From Telopea speciosissima (lineage: Eukaryota; Streptophyta; Magnoliopsida; Proteales; Proteaceae), in the NCBI RefSeq assembly GCF_018873765.1, contig NC_057923.1, forward strand, positions 10,552,413 to 10,616,412: a stretch of 64,000 nt of DNA, written 5' to 3'. Numbering within the stretch: the stretch's first letter is position 1; every line of letters starts with the position of its first letter. Below are positions 24,776 through 35,543 of the stretch, piece after piece. Both the position numbers and the translations under genes were made by a program. The notes under the pieces are model-generated. The model ran no database searches. It was not told the DNA's origin and saw only the letters and a program-made list of their open reading frames with translations.

Positions 24776-24935
24776 TTACAAAGAGACCGGATCATGTCCT
24801 TGTACAAGTACCATCCAAGGCCCTCAAGGGTCAGTCACATGGAATTCATGTGGGACCCATAGGATGAGTGGATTCCATGTGAGTGACCCTGGTTGGATAG
24901 TACTTGTACAAGGACATGATCTGTGCTCCTTTAGG
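24776..24935. mobile_element. Foldback MITE, ~160 bp, long arms
   Basis: GGATCATGTCCTTGTACAAG faces CTTGTACAAGGACATGATC, and the pairing continues through ACCATCCAAGGCC and CTGGTTGGATAGT to the CACATGGAATTCATGTGGG centre. Nearly the whole element is a hairpin. The outer ends are approximate. Confidence 0.85.
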
Positions 24936-25157
24936 ATCGGAATCAATTTGAACTGTAATAATTACTCAGAACCATCCCAACTGAGTTGTTCGGTTCTTCT
25001 ATTGTTCTACATGTATGCTCACCTACATGTACTTGTCAAAGGCCAAAACCTGTCCATTTTGCTTCCATAAATACTCCTCTCCATCCTATAACTCTTAAGA
25101 TAATGCAGGTGAATGTACGTGCCGAGTATCCATTCTCCCAATTGACACTTATTGACA

Positions 25158-25412
25158 GATCGAGCTTGTCTATGGCTTGGGGTTGAGTGGCCATTGTGTT
25201 GCGCTCAACTCATAGGCTGTCACATGGATTTCATGTTGATCCGTAGACGAGCTCCTCAACAGCCTGTCATTTTTTTAATTTTGAGTGGCAATTTTGAATT
25301 GAGCTCGTCTATCAACCATTGTATCAGCATGAAATCCATGTGGCATTGTGGCGGCCTGTAAGTTGAGTGGTTGCAATGGCCGCTCAACCCAGGCCGTAGA
25401 CGAATCAAATCC
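25158..25412. mobile_element. Foldback MITE, 255 bp, 10-bp TSD
   Basis: CTTATTGACA flanks both sides (25148-25157 and 25413-25422). The arms include GTTGAGTGGCCATTG against CAATGGCCGCTCAAC and CACATGGATTTCATG against CATGAAATCCATGTG. Confidence 0.85.
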
Positions 25413-25638
25413 CTTATTGACATGATTGCCTGCGGTAGGCCACATACTTACATGTAAGACCTTTAGTTGGTAATATGATCACACGGTTGTCGCTCTCCAG
25501 TAACATTGATTTCTCAAGTTTCAATCACTACCACCCGTTACACGAAACCTGTTCATAAATGAGAGGGAAAACCCACCTTATTATTACAGCAACAAAGAAC
25601 GTGAAGCCCATTCCTATAGGCTACAACAGATACGCAAT

Positions 25639-26861
25639 ATGGACACCATGGACACCGGACCACGTTGTGCCTTTTGTGGTATGTTGACCCTAGAACCTTT
25701 CAGGGTCTCTCTCTCTCGTAGCAATTAGGGTTTTTTCGTTTCACCGTTGTTAATACATTTCCGCCGCCATGCGTGTTCTCTCCACCTTTGTGCGTGTTTT
25801 AGCCTCCGCCTCTATGCGTGTCTCTTCACCTCCTCGTCAGCTTCTACGCCATGATTATCGGATTCGTCAATGTCGAAAATGCTGATGATGATGACGATGC
25901 CGATGATGGCACACCTGCCTGGGGACGACGATCATCGCCCCCTGTGGCCATCTCCTTTCCGGCCTGCTCCCATCTCCAAGTCCCTCATCTCCCTGGTATT
26001 CCCCGTTGTGTCGCTTCCTCTCTGTGGGGTTGTTTCTGTTGCCGCCTGAGTACCTTCTGCACAGGGCACAAACCAGTGGCTTCAAAAGGGGGAAACATCA
26101 GATCCATCTTCTTTCCATCTCCCTCCACCTACCCCTGCATCCACATCCTTGCCGCCCTGCTCCCACCTTGGCTATCACTGCCAATACCGTCAACCCTATC
26201 CCTACCCTTCCCCTTCCCCTCCACTGAAGCTCCCCGCTATGTGATTTGTTGGGGTTTCCTGTCATTGCCGACAAACGACCTCCGCTTTTGCGATCCAACT
26301 ACTAGTTTCAGTTTTTGGGTTCTTTGTGAGCAACACCGAGGGGCTAGCAGCTAAGGAAGGCTTTCTTTTTCTCTTTTTTTTGTTTTTTTTTTGTGTTATT
26401 GTAGGTACTGCCGACTCTGGTGCTAGTGGCACCGTGGTTACCGTCGGCTCGGATGGACCCATCGGCCGTTCAATCTTCACCAACCATCTCCTGTCGCCGA
26501 ATGAAACTCCACTCGCCGAGTAGGTTGTGGCTAAATGTCAGCACGCATGGGCAGTGCGGATTTATTCTTTTCGGCACGTATTGGGACCCCTTTATTGGTA
26601 CGTTTGTGCATACGCTTAAAATTAACTGTTTTTACAGTCTGTTCTCTAGGGAAGTGTTTGTGAACCAACCCTTAATCTGGATGACTCAGTCAATGGCATG
26701 TGAGATTGAATCAATTTCCGCTCCTTGGTTTTTGATACCGTATATCCATACCTCACGTTTATCATGTTATCTATCGATTTTGTGTATTGTGCTTTCCTTT
26801 GTTTGGCGTTGGGCACGCATGAATGAATAGCCTTGCTTTCTACAAAAAAAAAAAAAAAAAA
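25639..26861 (+). mobile_element. Polyadenylated retro-inserted sequence, probable deleted LINE or retrocopy
   Basis: A poly(A) tail (26844-26861) follows a region with no recognised domain, and TACGCAAT occurs just before the unit (25631-25638) and just after the tail (26866-26873). This pattern is expected of target-primed reverse transcription. The left part has TTAGGGTTTTTTCG and a CT-rich leader as in the 5' UTR of a transcript. The open frame at 25818-26354 is Pro/Ser/Cys-rich and not recognisable. Whether it is a non-autonomous LINE or a gene retrocopy is open. Confidence 0.45.
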
Positions 26862-27219
26862 GAGCTACGCAATGTCGTTTGGGTTGTCTTAATGTTCCAA
26901 GAAAACAAATAAATCAAAGACAAGAATGTTCATATATTTATGGCAACCTATCCCTGCGAGGTTGCGTGGTCCCCGCACCAGTGTGGGCCAATGTGACTAT
27001 GTGAGAGTGTGCGCATAAGCCAACATGGATAGGATTTTTTATTTCAAGGGGATAGGACAATAATTTTGTATGCTCTTGTGTCTGGATATAGACTCCACAC
27101 AGCTTAGCAGGGATCTTTATTTAGATATTTATCCGAAAATCTGAATATTAGATATCTTTTGTTATCAATGATGGCAATTTAAGATGGGAAAATCCGGTAC
27201 TAACACTAAAAGGTACAAC

Positions 27220-27446
27220 GGAAAAAATCCTCTCCAATTACCTAAAAGTATAGTGCGAGGCTAAGATCTCGACACATGAAAAATGTTAAATCCAAAGGTG
27301 CCAAGCACGGGAACACGGGAAGAAAGAAAAAAAAAAAAAACTTGATCAATCAAGGCACCGTTGGATTTAGCATATTCCACGTGTCGAGCTCTTAGCCTCG
27401 AACTACACCACACCGCACTTTTAGAGAATTGGAGAGGATTTAATTT
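27220..27446. mobile_element. Foldback MITE, AAAATCCTC family, ~227 bp
   Basis: The left arm, GGAAAAAATCCTCTCCAATT through GAGGCTAAGATCTCGACAC to AATCCAAAGGTGCC, is inverted on the right (GGCACCGTTGGATTTAG to GTGTCGAGCTCTTAGCCTC to AATTGGAGAGGATTT). The flanks give only a weak duplication. It is a relative of 46538-46766. Confidence 0.75.
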
Positions 27447-28019
27447 TACAATAGCTTGCTAACTAGATATAGTGATCAAATTTTACAACAATTTTTAAAC
27501 CAAATTGTTTACATTTTAATTCAAAAGTATGATAATCCAAAAATTTTACTACATTTTGCAACAACTATATATCTAAATTCTAGTTATTTCCTGTCTTGTT
27601 ATTGATATTTTCTTCTTAAAATATTTACATTGCCTTCATCATTTTACATCTAATTAAACAGAATCTATGTGAAAAAGAACAAAATGCAATAAAATAAAAA
27701 TAAATAAATAAATAATGGATGAGTTTTAAATGCCCATATTCTTAATGAAATTTGAATTTTTTTTGTAATTTAAATTAATTTGACCCAAGGGTCTCAGGGT
27801 TCTCAAAAATGAAAACAAAAGCCAACTTAAAACCATAGTTGGAAAACCAGATTTTCACTTGAACGAATCATTCGAATTAAATAAAAATAAAATTTGATGA
27901 AGAACTATGGAAACTCATCCAGACTTAAAATTGATTAGACCCTGTCATGATCAATGAGATTTTAACTTGACTTGTTATTTTTTAATCGAGTCAGGCGATG
28001 GAACCAAAGGCGAACAGAC

Positions 28020-28430
28020 AAAATCAGACCAAACTGATCCAAACCAAAATTGAAATGTAGCTTATTGGATCGGTTTTGGATTGGTGTTTTGTGAAACCAA
28101 ACCCAAATTGAACTGCATTAAAACCGATAAACACCAAACCGACCTTAGAAAATCCAACCAAAATCAATTGAACCTGATAAGAAACCGATATCAGCCCAAA
28201 ATTCATTTGAAGAATACAATTTTTCCTATACTTATAAATAAATGTACATGCCAAATTAGACCCAAACCGAACCCATACTAAACCCGTAACACACCGATTA
28301 GAGAAACTAAAAAGAAACCAAACCTAAATCAGACTGAAACCAAAACCGTTGCAATCTTATTGGATTGGTTTGGATTCACCCATTTCTTCCACAAACCGGT
28401 GAAACCGAATCGAAACCGGCCCAAAATGAC
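28020..28430. repeat. Low-complexity GGTTTGG/CCAAACC repeat block
   Basis: The block is dense in imperfect CGGTTTGGTTT and AAACCAAACCGA words. Similar blocks occur at 36765-37130, 51955-52345, 54025-54430 and 57625-58155. It gives rise to spurious open frames in all registers. Confidence 0.6.
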
Positions 28431-28683
28431 ACTCGGAAGGAAGGAGAAGCAGGTGTCGGGACTCGGGATTCGGGGACTACCGGACTACGAGGGCGGATAT
28501 TGTCACACAAAAAGTAGTGGCTGGCGTGACGTGCCAAAGCTGTCAGACTCCTGCGTAGGCCGTTGGGAGCTAAAGAGCGATGTGGACCCCAATTTATTAT
28601 AAAACGACAAAAAAAATGGGCGTGTGTGTTAACTACTCTTGGTTGTCCAGGCTGGCTGTCGATTCTAGATCCTCTACGGCGCG

Positions 28684-28828
28684 TGCTGCCGCGGCTTGAA
28701 CGGATGCAGATTAAGCTGCGCACAAAGACTGCCTTACTCTTGTTCAAACGCCTTGCCTGAGCAGGGGTAAGGCAATCATTATACACGCAACTTAATCTGC
28801 ACCATACGGGCTGTTACAGGTAGCTGCA
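28684..28828. mobile_element. Probable foldback MITE
   Basis: CGGATGCAGATTAAGCTGCG with ACTGCCTTACTC on the left is inverted as GGTAAGGCAATC and CGCAACTTAATCTGCACCA on the right. The outer parts of the arms are diverged. Confidence 0.6.
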
Positions 28829-28980
28829 TCATAGCCGATTTGAATTTCTGGCTATGAGAGAGAAAGAGATGAAGCAAGAAGAAGGATGAAATTTTGCTGC
28901 TACAAGGCTGGCAGCCAAGGAAATGAGATCTTAAGGGGTATTTTAAAAAATACTAAAACCTATGAGGGTATTTATGAACC

Positions 28981-29598
28981 AGGAAGCAGTTTTCTGTACG
29001 GGAGTGTGGCGCATGTGTCTATTTCTCTCCTCCTTAAAACAAGGGGGTAAAGATGTCTTTTCACATGGGGAAGAGAGATAGATGTTACGAAAACAACGTC
29101 CAGAATGGCGATTTGCAGAAAGAAAAACGAATATAGAGAGAGAGCACACAACGCACAACCCAGAGACTTACATGGTTCACCTCCAAAATGGAAGCTATGT
29201 CCACAGCCGAGCAATAGAACAGGTTTTACTATTTCTCTGAAATGTTACAAAACTCTCATAATCCTATCTTAAAGAGATAAGAACAATATATAGGAAAACC
29301 CTAACCCATGAAAATACACAAATGCCCCTAGCCCAAAAATGTGAAAAAACCTGGGCCAGACCAAAACATAACACATGGCTCAAAAGTACTCATTTCGAAG
29401 ATCTCGACGAGCTCGACACAACTCCAACCTTTGGCATGGAGTCCCGCCATTTTTTGGCATTCCGAGATAGTTTCGAGGCTGAAACGGCCCTCCGAAGGTC
29501 TCAATCGCACTTTCTGGGCCAAATCAAGCTTCACCAACAACAATAGACTCATGGGAATGCTGGCGTAGGCCACACTGCCGTACAGAGAACTTTTTCCC
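28981..29598. mobile_element. Foldback MITE split by a solo LTR, 9-bp TSD
   Basis: TTATGAACC flanks both ends (28972-28980 and 29599-29607). The left arm, AGGAAGCAGTTTTCTGTACG, is the inverse of the right arm, CGTACAGAGAACTTTTTCCC. The two halves are separated by the solo LTR at 29083-29542. Without that insert the element would be about 153 bp, like its intact relative at 34861-35029. It lies ~240-300 bp upstream of the probable transcription start of the HLH gene. Confidence 0.85.
29083..29542. mobile_element. Solo LTR, 460 bp, 5-bp TSD
   Basis: It starts TGTTACGAAAACAACG and ends CACCAACAACA, and is flanked by ATAGA on both sides (29078-29082, 29543-29547). It is homologous over its whole length to 32723-33181, including the ACATGGTTCACCTCCA block. 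A TG...CA unit with a 5-bp duplication and no internal domain is the product of LTR-LTR recombination. Confidence 0.9.
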
Positions 29599-29835
29599 TT
29601 ATGAACCCAAAGGGGAAGTGAATTATTCCATTTCCTTGACCGCTAGCGTAGTAGCAAAATTTTTTCCAAGAAGAACGGCTATTACGATTGAGAAAAGAAA
29701 ATTTTATTTTTTGTCTTAAGTGAATTTCCCTAAAAGCCCTTACCCTCCTCAAAGGCACGTCCAAAGGAGCTTATCAGCATCACAGGGTTGGCGCACATGG
29801 GGGTCGTCCCCCTCAAGCAGTCTCTACTCTCTAAT

Positions 29836-29981
29836 GAGAGAGAGAGAGAGAGAGAGAGGGCAATTTCCACAACTCCCTCATTCATTTATACCTCACCGAA
29901 CCCTTCTCTTTGCACTTCGCTCCTCTCTCTCACTCTCTGTGAGTTTGCCCCAGCAGAGATACGTTAGTGTTGTCAAACAAA
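29836..29981 (+). promoter_or_regulatory. Probable core promoter and 5' UTR of the HLH gene
   Basis: A GA tract (29836-29858) is followed by CATTTATACC at about 29883, a plausible TATA element, and a CT-rich leader typical of plant 5' UTRs. Transcription would begin near 29910. This is inferred from position and composition only. Confidence 0.4.
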
Positions 29982-30203
29982 ATGTCACGAAGGCGGGGGA
30001 GAAATAGAAGGGCGATGATGAGTTGTGGTGGTGGTCGTCATGGGTCGTCGATCCGAATGAAGGTGAGGAGGTTACAAAGGCTAATCCCAGGCGGTCGAGA
30101 GTTACAAGCCGATCGCCTTTTCCTTCTCACCGCCGATTACATCTTCCATTTGAGGTTCCAACTTCACGTTCTGCAAGCTCTTTCAAACCTCTACATACCA
30201 TGA
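29982..30203 (+). CDS. Small atypical HLH protein (PAR1/IBH1-like class)
   Basis: A single-exon frame of 73 aa with ATG in the context AAACAAAATGTC. Residues 1-25 are Arg- and Gly-rich. Residues 26-36 (MKVRRLQRLIP) form a first helix ending in the PGG turn (36-38). Residues 45-70, with LTADYIFHLRFQLHVLQALS, form a second helix. The LQ-x-x-(I/V)PGG and (T)ADYI-x-x-L signatures characterise plant atypical HLH proteins such as PAR1, IBH1, AIFs and UPB1. These lack the DNA-contacting Glu-Arg of true bHLH proteins and act in the nucleus by forming dimers that sequester other bHLH factors, often in light and brassinosteroid growth control. Which subgroup it belongs to cannot be settled. An upstream GTG-led extension was not used because it lacks an ATG. 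Confidence 0.8.
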   Translation: MSRRRGRNRRAMMSCGGGRHGSSIRMKVRRLQRLIPGGRELQADRLFLLTADYIFHLRFQLHVLQALSNLYIP

Positions 30204-30875
30204 TGATCATGATCATCCAACCCCCCTCCTCCCCCTACCAGACTATTGGTTTTGCTTTTTGGGTTTTTTTCCTTGTCTGGATCTCTCTTCTCTTCTTTCC
30301 ATATCATTCTTCATATATTGATGTTATTTTTTTTTTTTCCAAAAGATATTCATGGCTATGCTAATGATGATGATTAGCTATATATGTTGCTTCCTTTTTT
30401 GTTAGCTTTATAATGTACCATCGCTTTCACTTTTTTTTTTTATTGGTTTTTCTGTTACAGTATTTTTTTTTTCCTTTCCCTTCATTTATATATCTTCTTC
30501 CTTTTTGGCTACCCATATGTGATACCTAGTCAATCCAAAGGATGTGTGCGGACGAAATTTTGCTGCTGCGTGCAAGAAAATGAGATCTTAAAGATAGTTT
30601 AGACAATACAAAAACCTAAGAGAGTATTTATGAATCTAAAGAAGGGAGTGAATTTTTCCATTTCCTTGTCTGCCAGTGCCAGTCTTGTAGCAAGAATGTA
30701 CCTGCTACAAGTGTAGCAGCAAAATTTTTTCTGATATGCTGCGCGATTGGATGGCGTTTTCTTCCCTTTAAAGAAGAAAGAATGTTACCCAATCATGCAC
30801 AGATACGTGCAATCGGGTGGGGGCGTTCAAATCACATACAAAGTTGCTCTTTCACGGTACTATCCACAAGATTAA

Positions 30876-32640
30876 TTGGTGGATGGAGAGAGCAATAGAT
30901 GCGGATGTAGTTTCCATGAGGCTGTCACATCGTCAAAACTGATTATTTCTTTGATGAAATTTAAAGTTCTGAACGACCCATTGCGGCATTGCCCTTCTTG
31001 CTTATTAGGGTTGATGCATCCAATAATGGAGCCATTAGCCCTAACCGCGGCCTCCGCCAAGGCTGTTCTCCTCTACCTTTTCCTAATATGCCAAGAAATC
31101 CTTACATATCAGTATATCACATCACACATGCAGAGACCCACATCCTCCCTAGCCTTCAAGCTAATAGAGTTGGACCTAGAGTCTCCCAGCGGATCCTCTA
31201 CTTCCGAGCTGCCCTTATGTCTGGGTGCCGCACACACAGGTGGAAAAGATCGCCTTACCCTCTATTCGGATAGGGATAGGGTGGTCTTTTTGCCATTTTT
31301 CTGTGCTGGGGTGCACGATGCAGCACTGGCAGCTCGGCAATAGAGGGAGCCGACCGTCAGTTTAGTTGATGACCTTGGGAAATATCTCAGGCTCCCTATG
31401 GCCTTTGGGCGATTTAAAAGTATTGCTTTCCAATGTACTATGGAGTGAGTCCAATCTAAACTCTCTGGTTGGAAGGAAACCTCCTCTCTGTAGTTGGTAA
31501 AGAGGTTCTCATTAAATCGGTTCTATCATCTATTCTAGTTATTACAATGCCAATGTTTCACCTTCCTCTTAATATGTGTCATCAACTTGACAAGCTGTTG
31601 CGGCAGTTTTGGTGGAAAGACGATTCCAACAATAGTGTTTTTTGGGGGTAAATGGGATGGAAAAATTTGGAATAATTCCCTTCCTCTTTCGGTTCATAAA
31701 TGCCCTTTTAGGTTTTAATATTTTCCAAAATATCCTTAAGGATTCCAAGTCCGCTCCTATGATTGGGGCAGTAGGAACATTTCTGCAAATGGGATAAGCT
31801 TTGCGCTAGTAAGAGTTTGAGCGGAATGGGCTTCAAGGACTTGGAATGTTTCAATTAAGCTTTTTCGGCTCACCATTGTTGGTGTGTTCTTCATCAGAGT
31901 GATGCACTTTGGGTCCGTGTTTTTAAAATTAAGTCTCTACTTCCCTAACACTGACTTTTTGGAGGATTGGGCTCCTCTCTAGCACACCCCCGAGCTGGAC
32001 AATCGGGGCAGATGAAAACACGTGGATGGGGTGCCAATCGAATGGCACCCCCGAGCTAGGAATGATGCTTATCGCATGTCCATTCTGTGTGCATGTCCAT
32101 GTGATGTGCACCATGCCCAAGGGTGCCGTTCAATCGACACCTCTTCCACTTGTCTCCATCTGCCCCTGCACTGGAGAGGAACCAGATCCTTTTTTGGAAG
32201 CCCTGACCATGAGGCCTAACAGTTCTTGGGCTTGGCAAAGCCTCATCAAGGCTCGTGTACATCTTATGGGCCTGTGCCTGTGGAGTAAGGTGGGGGATGG
32301 ACATCTTATTGACATCTATTATGATGCTTGGGTCCCAGCCTTACCCAAGGGTAGCACTGAGACTGCCTTTTGATTTAGGACCTCAATTGATGGCGGACCT
32401 TATTCACTGAGGCATACATGTGTGGGACTTTTCCCTAGTTCACTCATGTTTTTCATCTATTGAAGTGAAAAATATTCTGTCCATACCCCTTAGTTCTAGG
32501 AACCGAAACCCGGGCTGGTGGTGAGCTTTCACTAAGACTGGTATCTTTATAGTAAGGTCTGCTTACCACAATGCTTTTAATCTAAAATTCTTTGCCACTC
32601 AAAGAAGTGCATCAACTAAAGACCCCTTTTGGTAAGATTC
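30876..32640 (+). mobile_element. Degenerate L1-type LINE, ORF2 reverse transcriptase and downstream part
   Basis: RT motifs appear in broken frames: RGLRQGCSPLPF near 31040, then LICQEIL, then GKEVLIKSVLSSI with FHLPLNMCHQLDKLLRQFWW at 31485-31615. A later block reads SWAWQSLIKARVHLMGLCLW and GDGHLIDIYYDAWVP (32225-32335). These are standard plant L1 ORF2 features. Stops, frameshifts and a MITE insertion make it non-coding. The 5' endonuclease domain and the FADD active-site block are missing or unrecognisable. No poly(A) end was seen. Confidence 0.85.
31964..32189. mobile_element. Foldback MITE nested in the LINE, 226 bp, 9-bp TSD
   Basis: GGATTGGGCTCCTCTCTAGC at the left faces GAGAGGAACCAGATCC at the right, and the arms continue through ATCGGGGCAGATG against CATCTGCCCC. 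CTTTTTGGA (31955-31963) and TTTTTTGGA (32190-32198) flank it. The LINE reading frame on the left runs into that on the right when the insert and one duplication are ignored, which confirms the borders. Confidence 0.9.
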
Positions 32641-32722
32641 GTCTCCCACGTTGATAGAGTGAGGAACCTCTCCCTGTAAAAATAGTTTTTTGGGGGTAGG
32701 GGAGGGGGTGAGGAGTGGGATC

Positions 32723-33181
32723 TGTTATGAAAACAATGTCCAGAATGGCGATTTGCAGAAGAAAAACGAAAATAAAGAAAAAACACATAATGCACAATAC
32801 AGAGATTTACGTGGTTCACCTCCAATATGGAAACTATGTCCACGGCCAAGCAGAAGAACAAGTTTCACTATTTCTCTGAAATGTTACAAAACCCTCATAC
32901 ACCTATCTCAAAGAGATAAGAACAATATATAAAAAAACCCTAACCTAAAAATTATACAAATGCCCTTAGTCCAAAAATGCCCAAAAACCTGGGCTAGACC
33001 AAAACATAACACATGACTCAAAAGATACTCATTTCGAAGAACTTGATGAGTTCGACACAACTCCAGCCTATGGCGTGGAGTCCCACCATTTTTTGGCATT
33101 TCAAGATCATTTCGAGGCCGAAACGGTCCTTCGAAAGTCTCAATCACACTTTCTGGATCAAATCAGGCTTCACCAATAACA
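32723..33181. mobile_element. Solo LTR, 459 bp, 5-bp TSD
   Basis: It starts TGTTATGAAAACAATG, ends CACCAATAACA, and is flanked by GGATC on both sides (32718-32722, 33182-33186). It is the same family as 29083-29542 and differs by scattered substitutions. Confidence 0.9.
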
Positions 33182-33536
33182 GGATCTTCATTCAGTTAGT
33201 GTGTCAAATGGGACGGTATTATGAAATTGACACGATTTCTTACTGATTCCAATCTAAGGGGAGCCAATCCCAAAATTATCCTGTATACTAAACAGTCCCA
33301 TTAATAACGGGATAGTTTAGTTTTGGTTCCTTAACGCTTTTAGAGAAGTCAAATTCTCAAACACTTAAATATATATAAGAGTTTCTTTGCAATTATAATA
33401 TACCCTGGCTCAAACTCTTAAACACTTATTCCTTAAGTTTCTGTACACGACACAAGAGAGGGTCAAAATGACTAACCACCTCTCTCTATTTGACACCTCG
33501 TAACCCATATTGCATTATGCGGTTGTGCATTAAAAT

Positions 33537-33966
33537 TAGGGATTTAAATGGATAATCGAAAATCTGAATTCGATTCGCATCCATATACATGTAGGGACAT
33601 CTGTATTCATTTAGAGATATCCGAGAAAAAAAACCCGAATACCCCAATAAAAATCCATCCAAAAAAAATCCGAATACTTAATAATAAAAAAATTAAGCAA
33701 ATAATGATCTTGAGGGTTTTTGAAGATTCAAAATGTTCTAGAATATGAGGAAAAGAGAATCTTGACCTAAGAGATATGGATTATTGTATCCGCTAGGAGG
33801 AAGAAGGTCCGGGTTACACAAGGCAGAAATGCAAACAGATGGTTGAAAATCCAAATTTGATCACCATCTGAATTCATCCAAATCCGTATAAAGGTATCCA
33901 TATTCGGACAGGAAATATTCGAATCCGATCCATATCCGAGCCGAATCCGGTCCATTTACATCCCTA
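33537..33966. mobile_element. hAT-type non-autonomous element, 430 bp, ~8-bp TSD
   Basis: Ends TAGGGATTTAAATGG and CCATTTACATCCCTA are inverted repeats. ATTAAAAT (33529-33536) and ATTAAAAC (33967-33974) flank it, matching at seven of eight positions. Internal words around ATCCGAATTC recur. The 58680-58931 element has the same ends. Confidence 0.75.
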
Positions 33967-33974
33967 ATTAAAAC

Positions 33975-34851
33975 CCTCCCCAACACTTAAATAGAAGTGT
34001 TTCTTTGTAATTACAACATTTCCTAGTTCAAGTTTCGATTCCTTAATGGCTCAAAATCTCAAACACTAAAATATAAGTGTTTTTTTTATAGATACCCTTA
34101 ATTTTCTTTGTACTTACAATATAACCCTTATATAAGTTCTAACTATAAAGTATGAGACTGTTTAAATGACACCTCTATAGGTGTATTTTGAACTAGACAC
34201 CTTTTAATTGGTCCTTGTCATATTCTAAAAAATTCTTTGAGTCAAGAGTAAAAATTGGATTTCAAAAATAATTTGAAAGTGACATATCATTATGTAATTA
34301 TCAAAAGTATTTATTTTGTCTTACACAGTTTTTTAGTATACATGTGAAATGACAAAATCTACCGTCAATGCAAAAGAATGAATTATAATGAAAGGGCAAG
34401 AAAGTGCGTTTACAAATTATTTGACACCTTAAAGGTGCCAATAAGAAAATTTAATTAAATATTAATTAATTCTAAACAAGTAAATATACATCTTAAATGC
34501 GTCAAGTGGTATAGTGGTTCCAAATCCAGTCAATTCCTTATTGTTTTTTTAGATCTGGACCCATTGAGAAAGTTGTCTCAAAACTCTCGCCCAATTTAAT
34601 AATCGATCTCAAAATCAGCTCCCAGAACTGTCTCATTTTAGCAAGTCAATTTTGGGTTGACTCAATGAGGAGATCTCTCACAATTTGTTACATAGAGACA
34701 CTCACATGGTAATGGAAGAGATAGAACATTCCAGTGGAATAGTAGACAGTGTGTAGTTGATATTTTTTTTCTTTTTAAATTTTTTATGAAAAAGAACACT
34801 TGTAACTTGTAAACAAACTGTCCATAAAAAAAATGCTAGTCCAATGCCTAA
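33975..34851. other. Intergenic AT-rich region
   Basis: No gene or clear element was recognised. Parts of it (TTGAAAGTGACATATCATTATG, cut here to the gist, and the nearby GTATACATGTGAAATGACA word) recur diverged at 36185-36600, indicating an old duplicated repeat. Confidence 0.4.
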
Positions 34852-34860
34852 TTAACTAAA

Positions 34861-35029
34861 GGGAAAAAGAACTTTGTCCAGGAGTGTGGCCTACACCAAC
34901 ACTCCCATGAGTCTATCTCATTCCTCTTCATATGAAAAGACAACTTTGCCCCCTTGTTTTAAGGAGGAGAGAGATAGACACATGGGAGTGCTGATGTAGG
35001 CCACATTCCCGGACAGAAAACTGCTTCAC
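34861..35029. mobile_element. Foldback MITE, 169 bp, 9-bp TSD
   Basis: TTAACTAAA flanks both sides (34852-34860, 35030-35038). The arms include AGGAGTGTGGCCTAC and the inverse GTAGGCCACATTCCC, and outward AGAACTTTGTCC against GGACAGAAAACTG. It is the uninterrupted counterpart of 28981-29598. Confidence 0.9.
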
Positions 35030-35378
35030 TTAACTAAACTAGTGCTTTTGTATTGCCTGTCCGAAGCCTGGGTAAATAATAGAGGAGGGATAACTCAGTC
35101 CAAGCCCAACCTAACCCGAGGTCGGGGTGGGATATCTAAGCCCAAGCTCAACTCCGCAATCCCTAATCCCTTACATATGATATAATTATGTATAAATATA
35201 TAGGAAAAAAAGCTGGGCACGCCCCTGGCTGCTAGCCATGTGTCTTGTCCCTCTCCCAACCCCTTGTGAAATGACGCCCTTGCCCAATCCTTCTATGCTC
35301 CCTATTGGTGCATGTCAATAACTTGTGGGAATGTGAGCGGCGTGCGGCGCGTGTCCACCTTTGTCCAATTATATATTA

Positions 35379-35543
35379 GGGTGCACGTTCTCTGTCCAGG
35401 AGCGCATCTGGACGTAGACTGCGCCCAGACACATGGGGTGGGGCATAGGCAGGGTTTGGGTCATCCAGGGGGCGGACCGGTCCTTTCACCCACCCCATGT
35501 GTCTGGGTGCACCCTATGCCCCTAGTGCAGAGAACTTTATCCC
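35379..35543. mobile_element. Foldback MITE, 165 bp, 9-bp TSD
   Basis: TATATATTA flanks both sides (35370-35378, 35544-35552). GGGTGCACGTTCTCTGTCC faces GCAGAGAACTTTATCCC, and CAGACACATGGGGTGGG faces CCCACCCCATGTGTCTG. Confidence 0.9.

Noticed and set aside
26098-26483. Short Arg/Pro-rich frames around 26 kb
   Set aside because: Overlapping frames in several registers over GC-richer retro-inserted sequence; none shows codon or motif support.
28376-28786. 136-aa Arg/Ser-rich frame on the minus strand
   Set aside because: It lies over low-complexity sequence and a foldback MITE, with no recognisable domain.
32690-33246. Overlapping frames in both strands around 33 kb
   Set aside because: They fall inside the solo LTR and its flanks; LTRs do not code.
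34501-34545. tRNA-like GTGGTATAGTGGTTCCAAATCC
   Set aside because: It has words resembling A and B boxes, but no acceptor stem or cloverleaf could be built.
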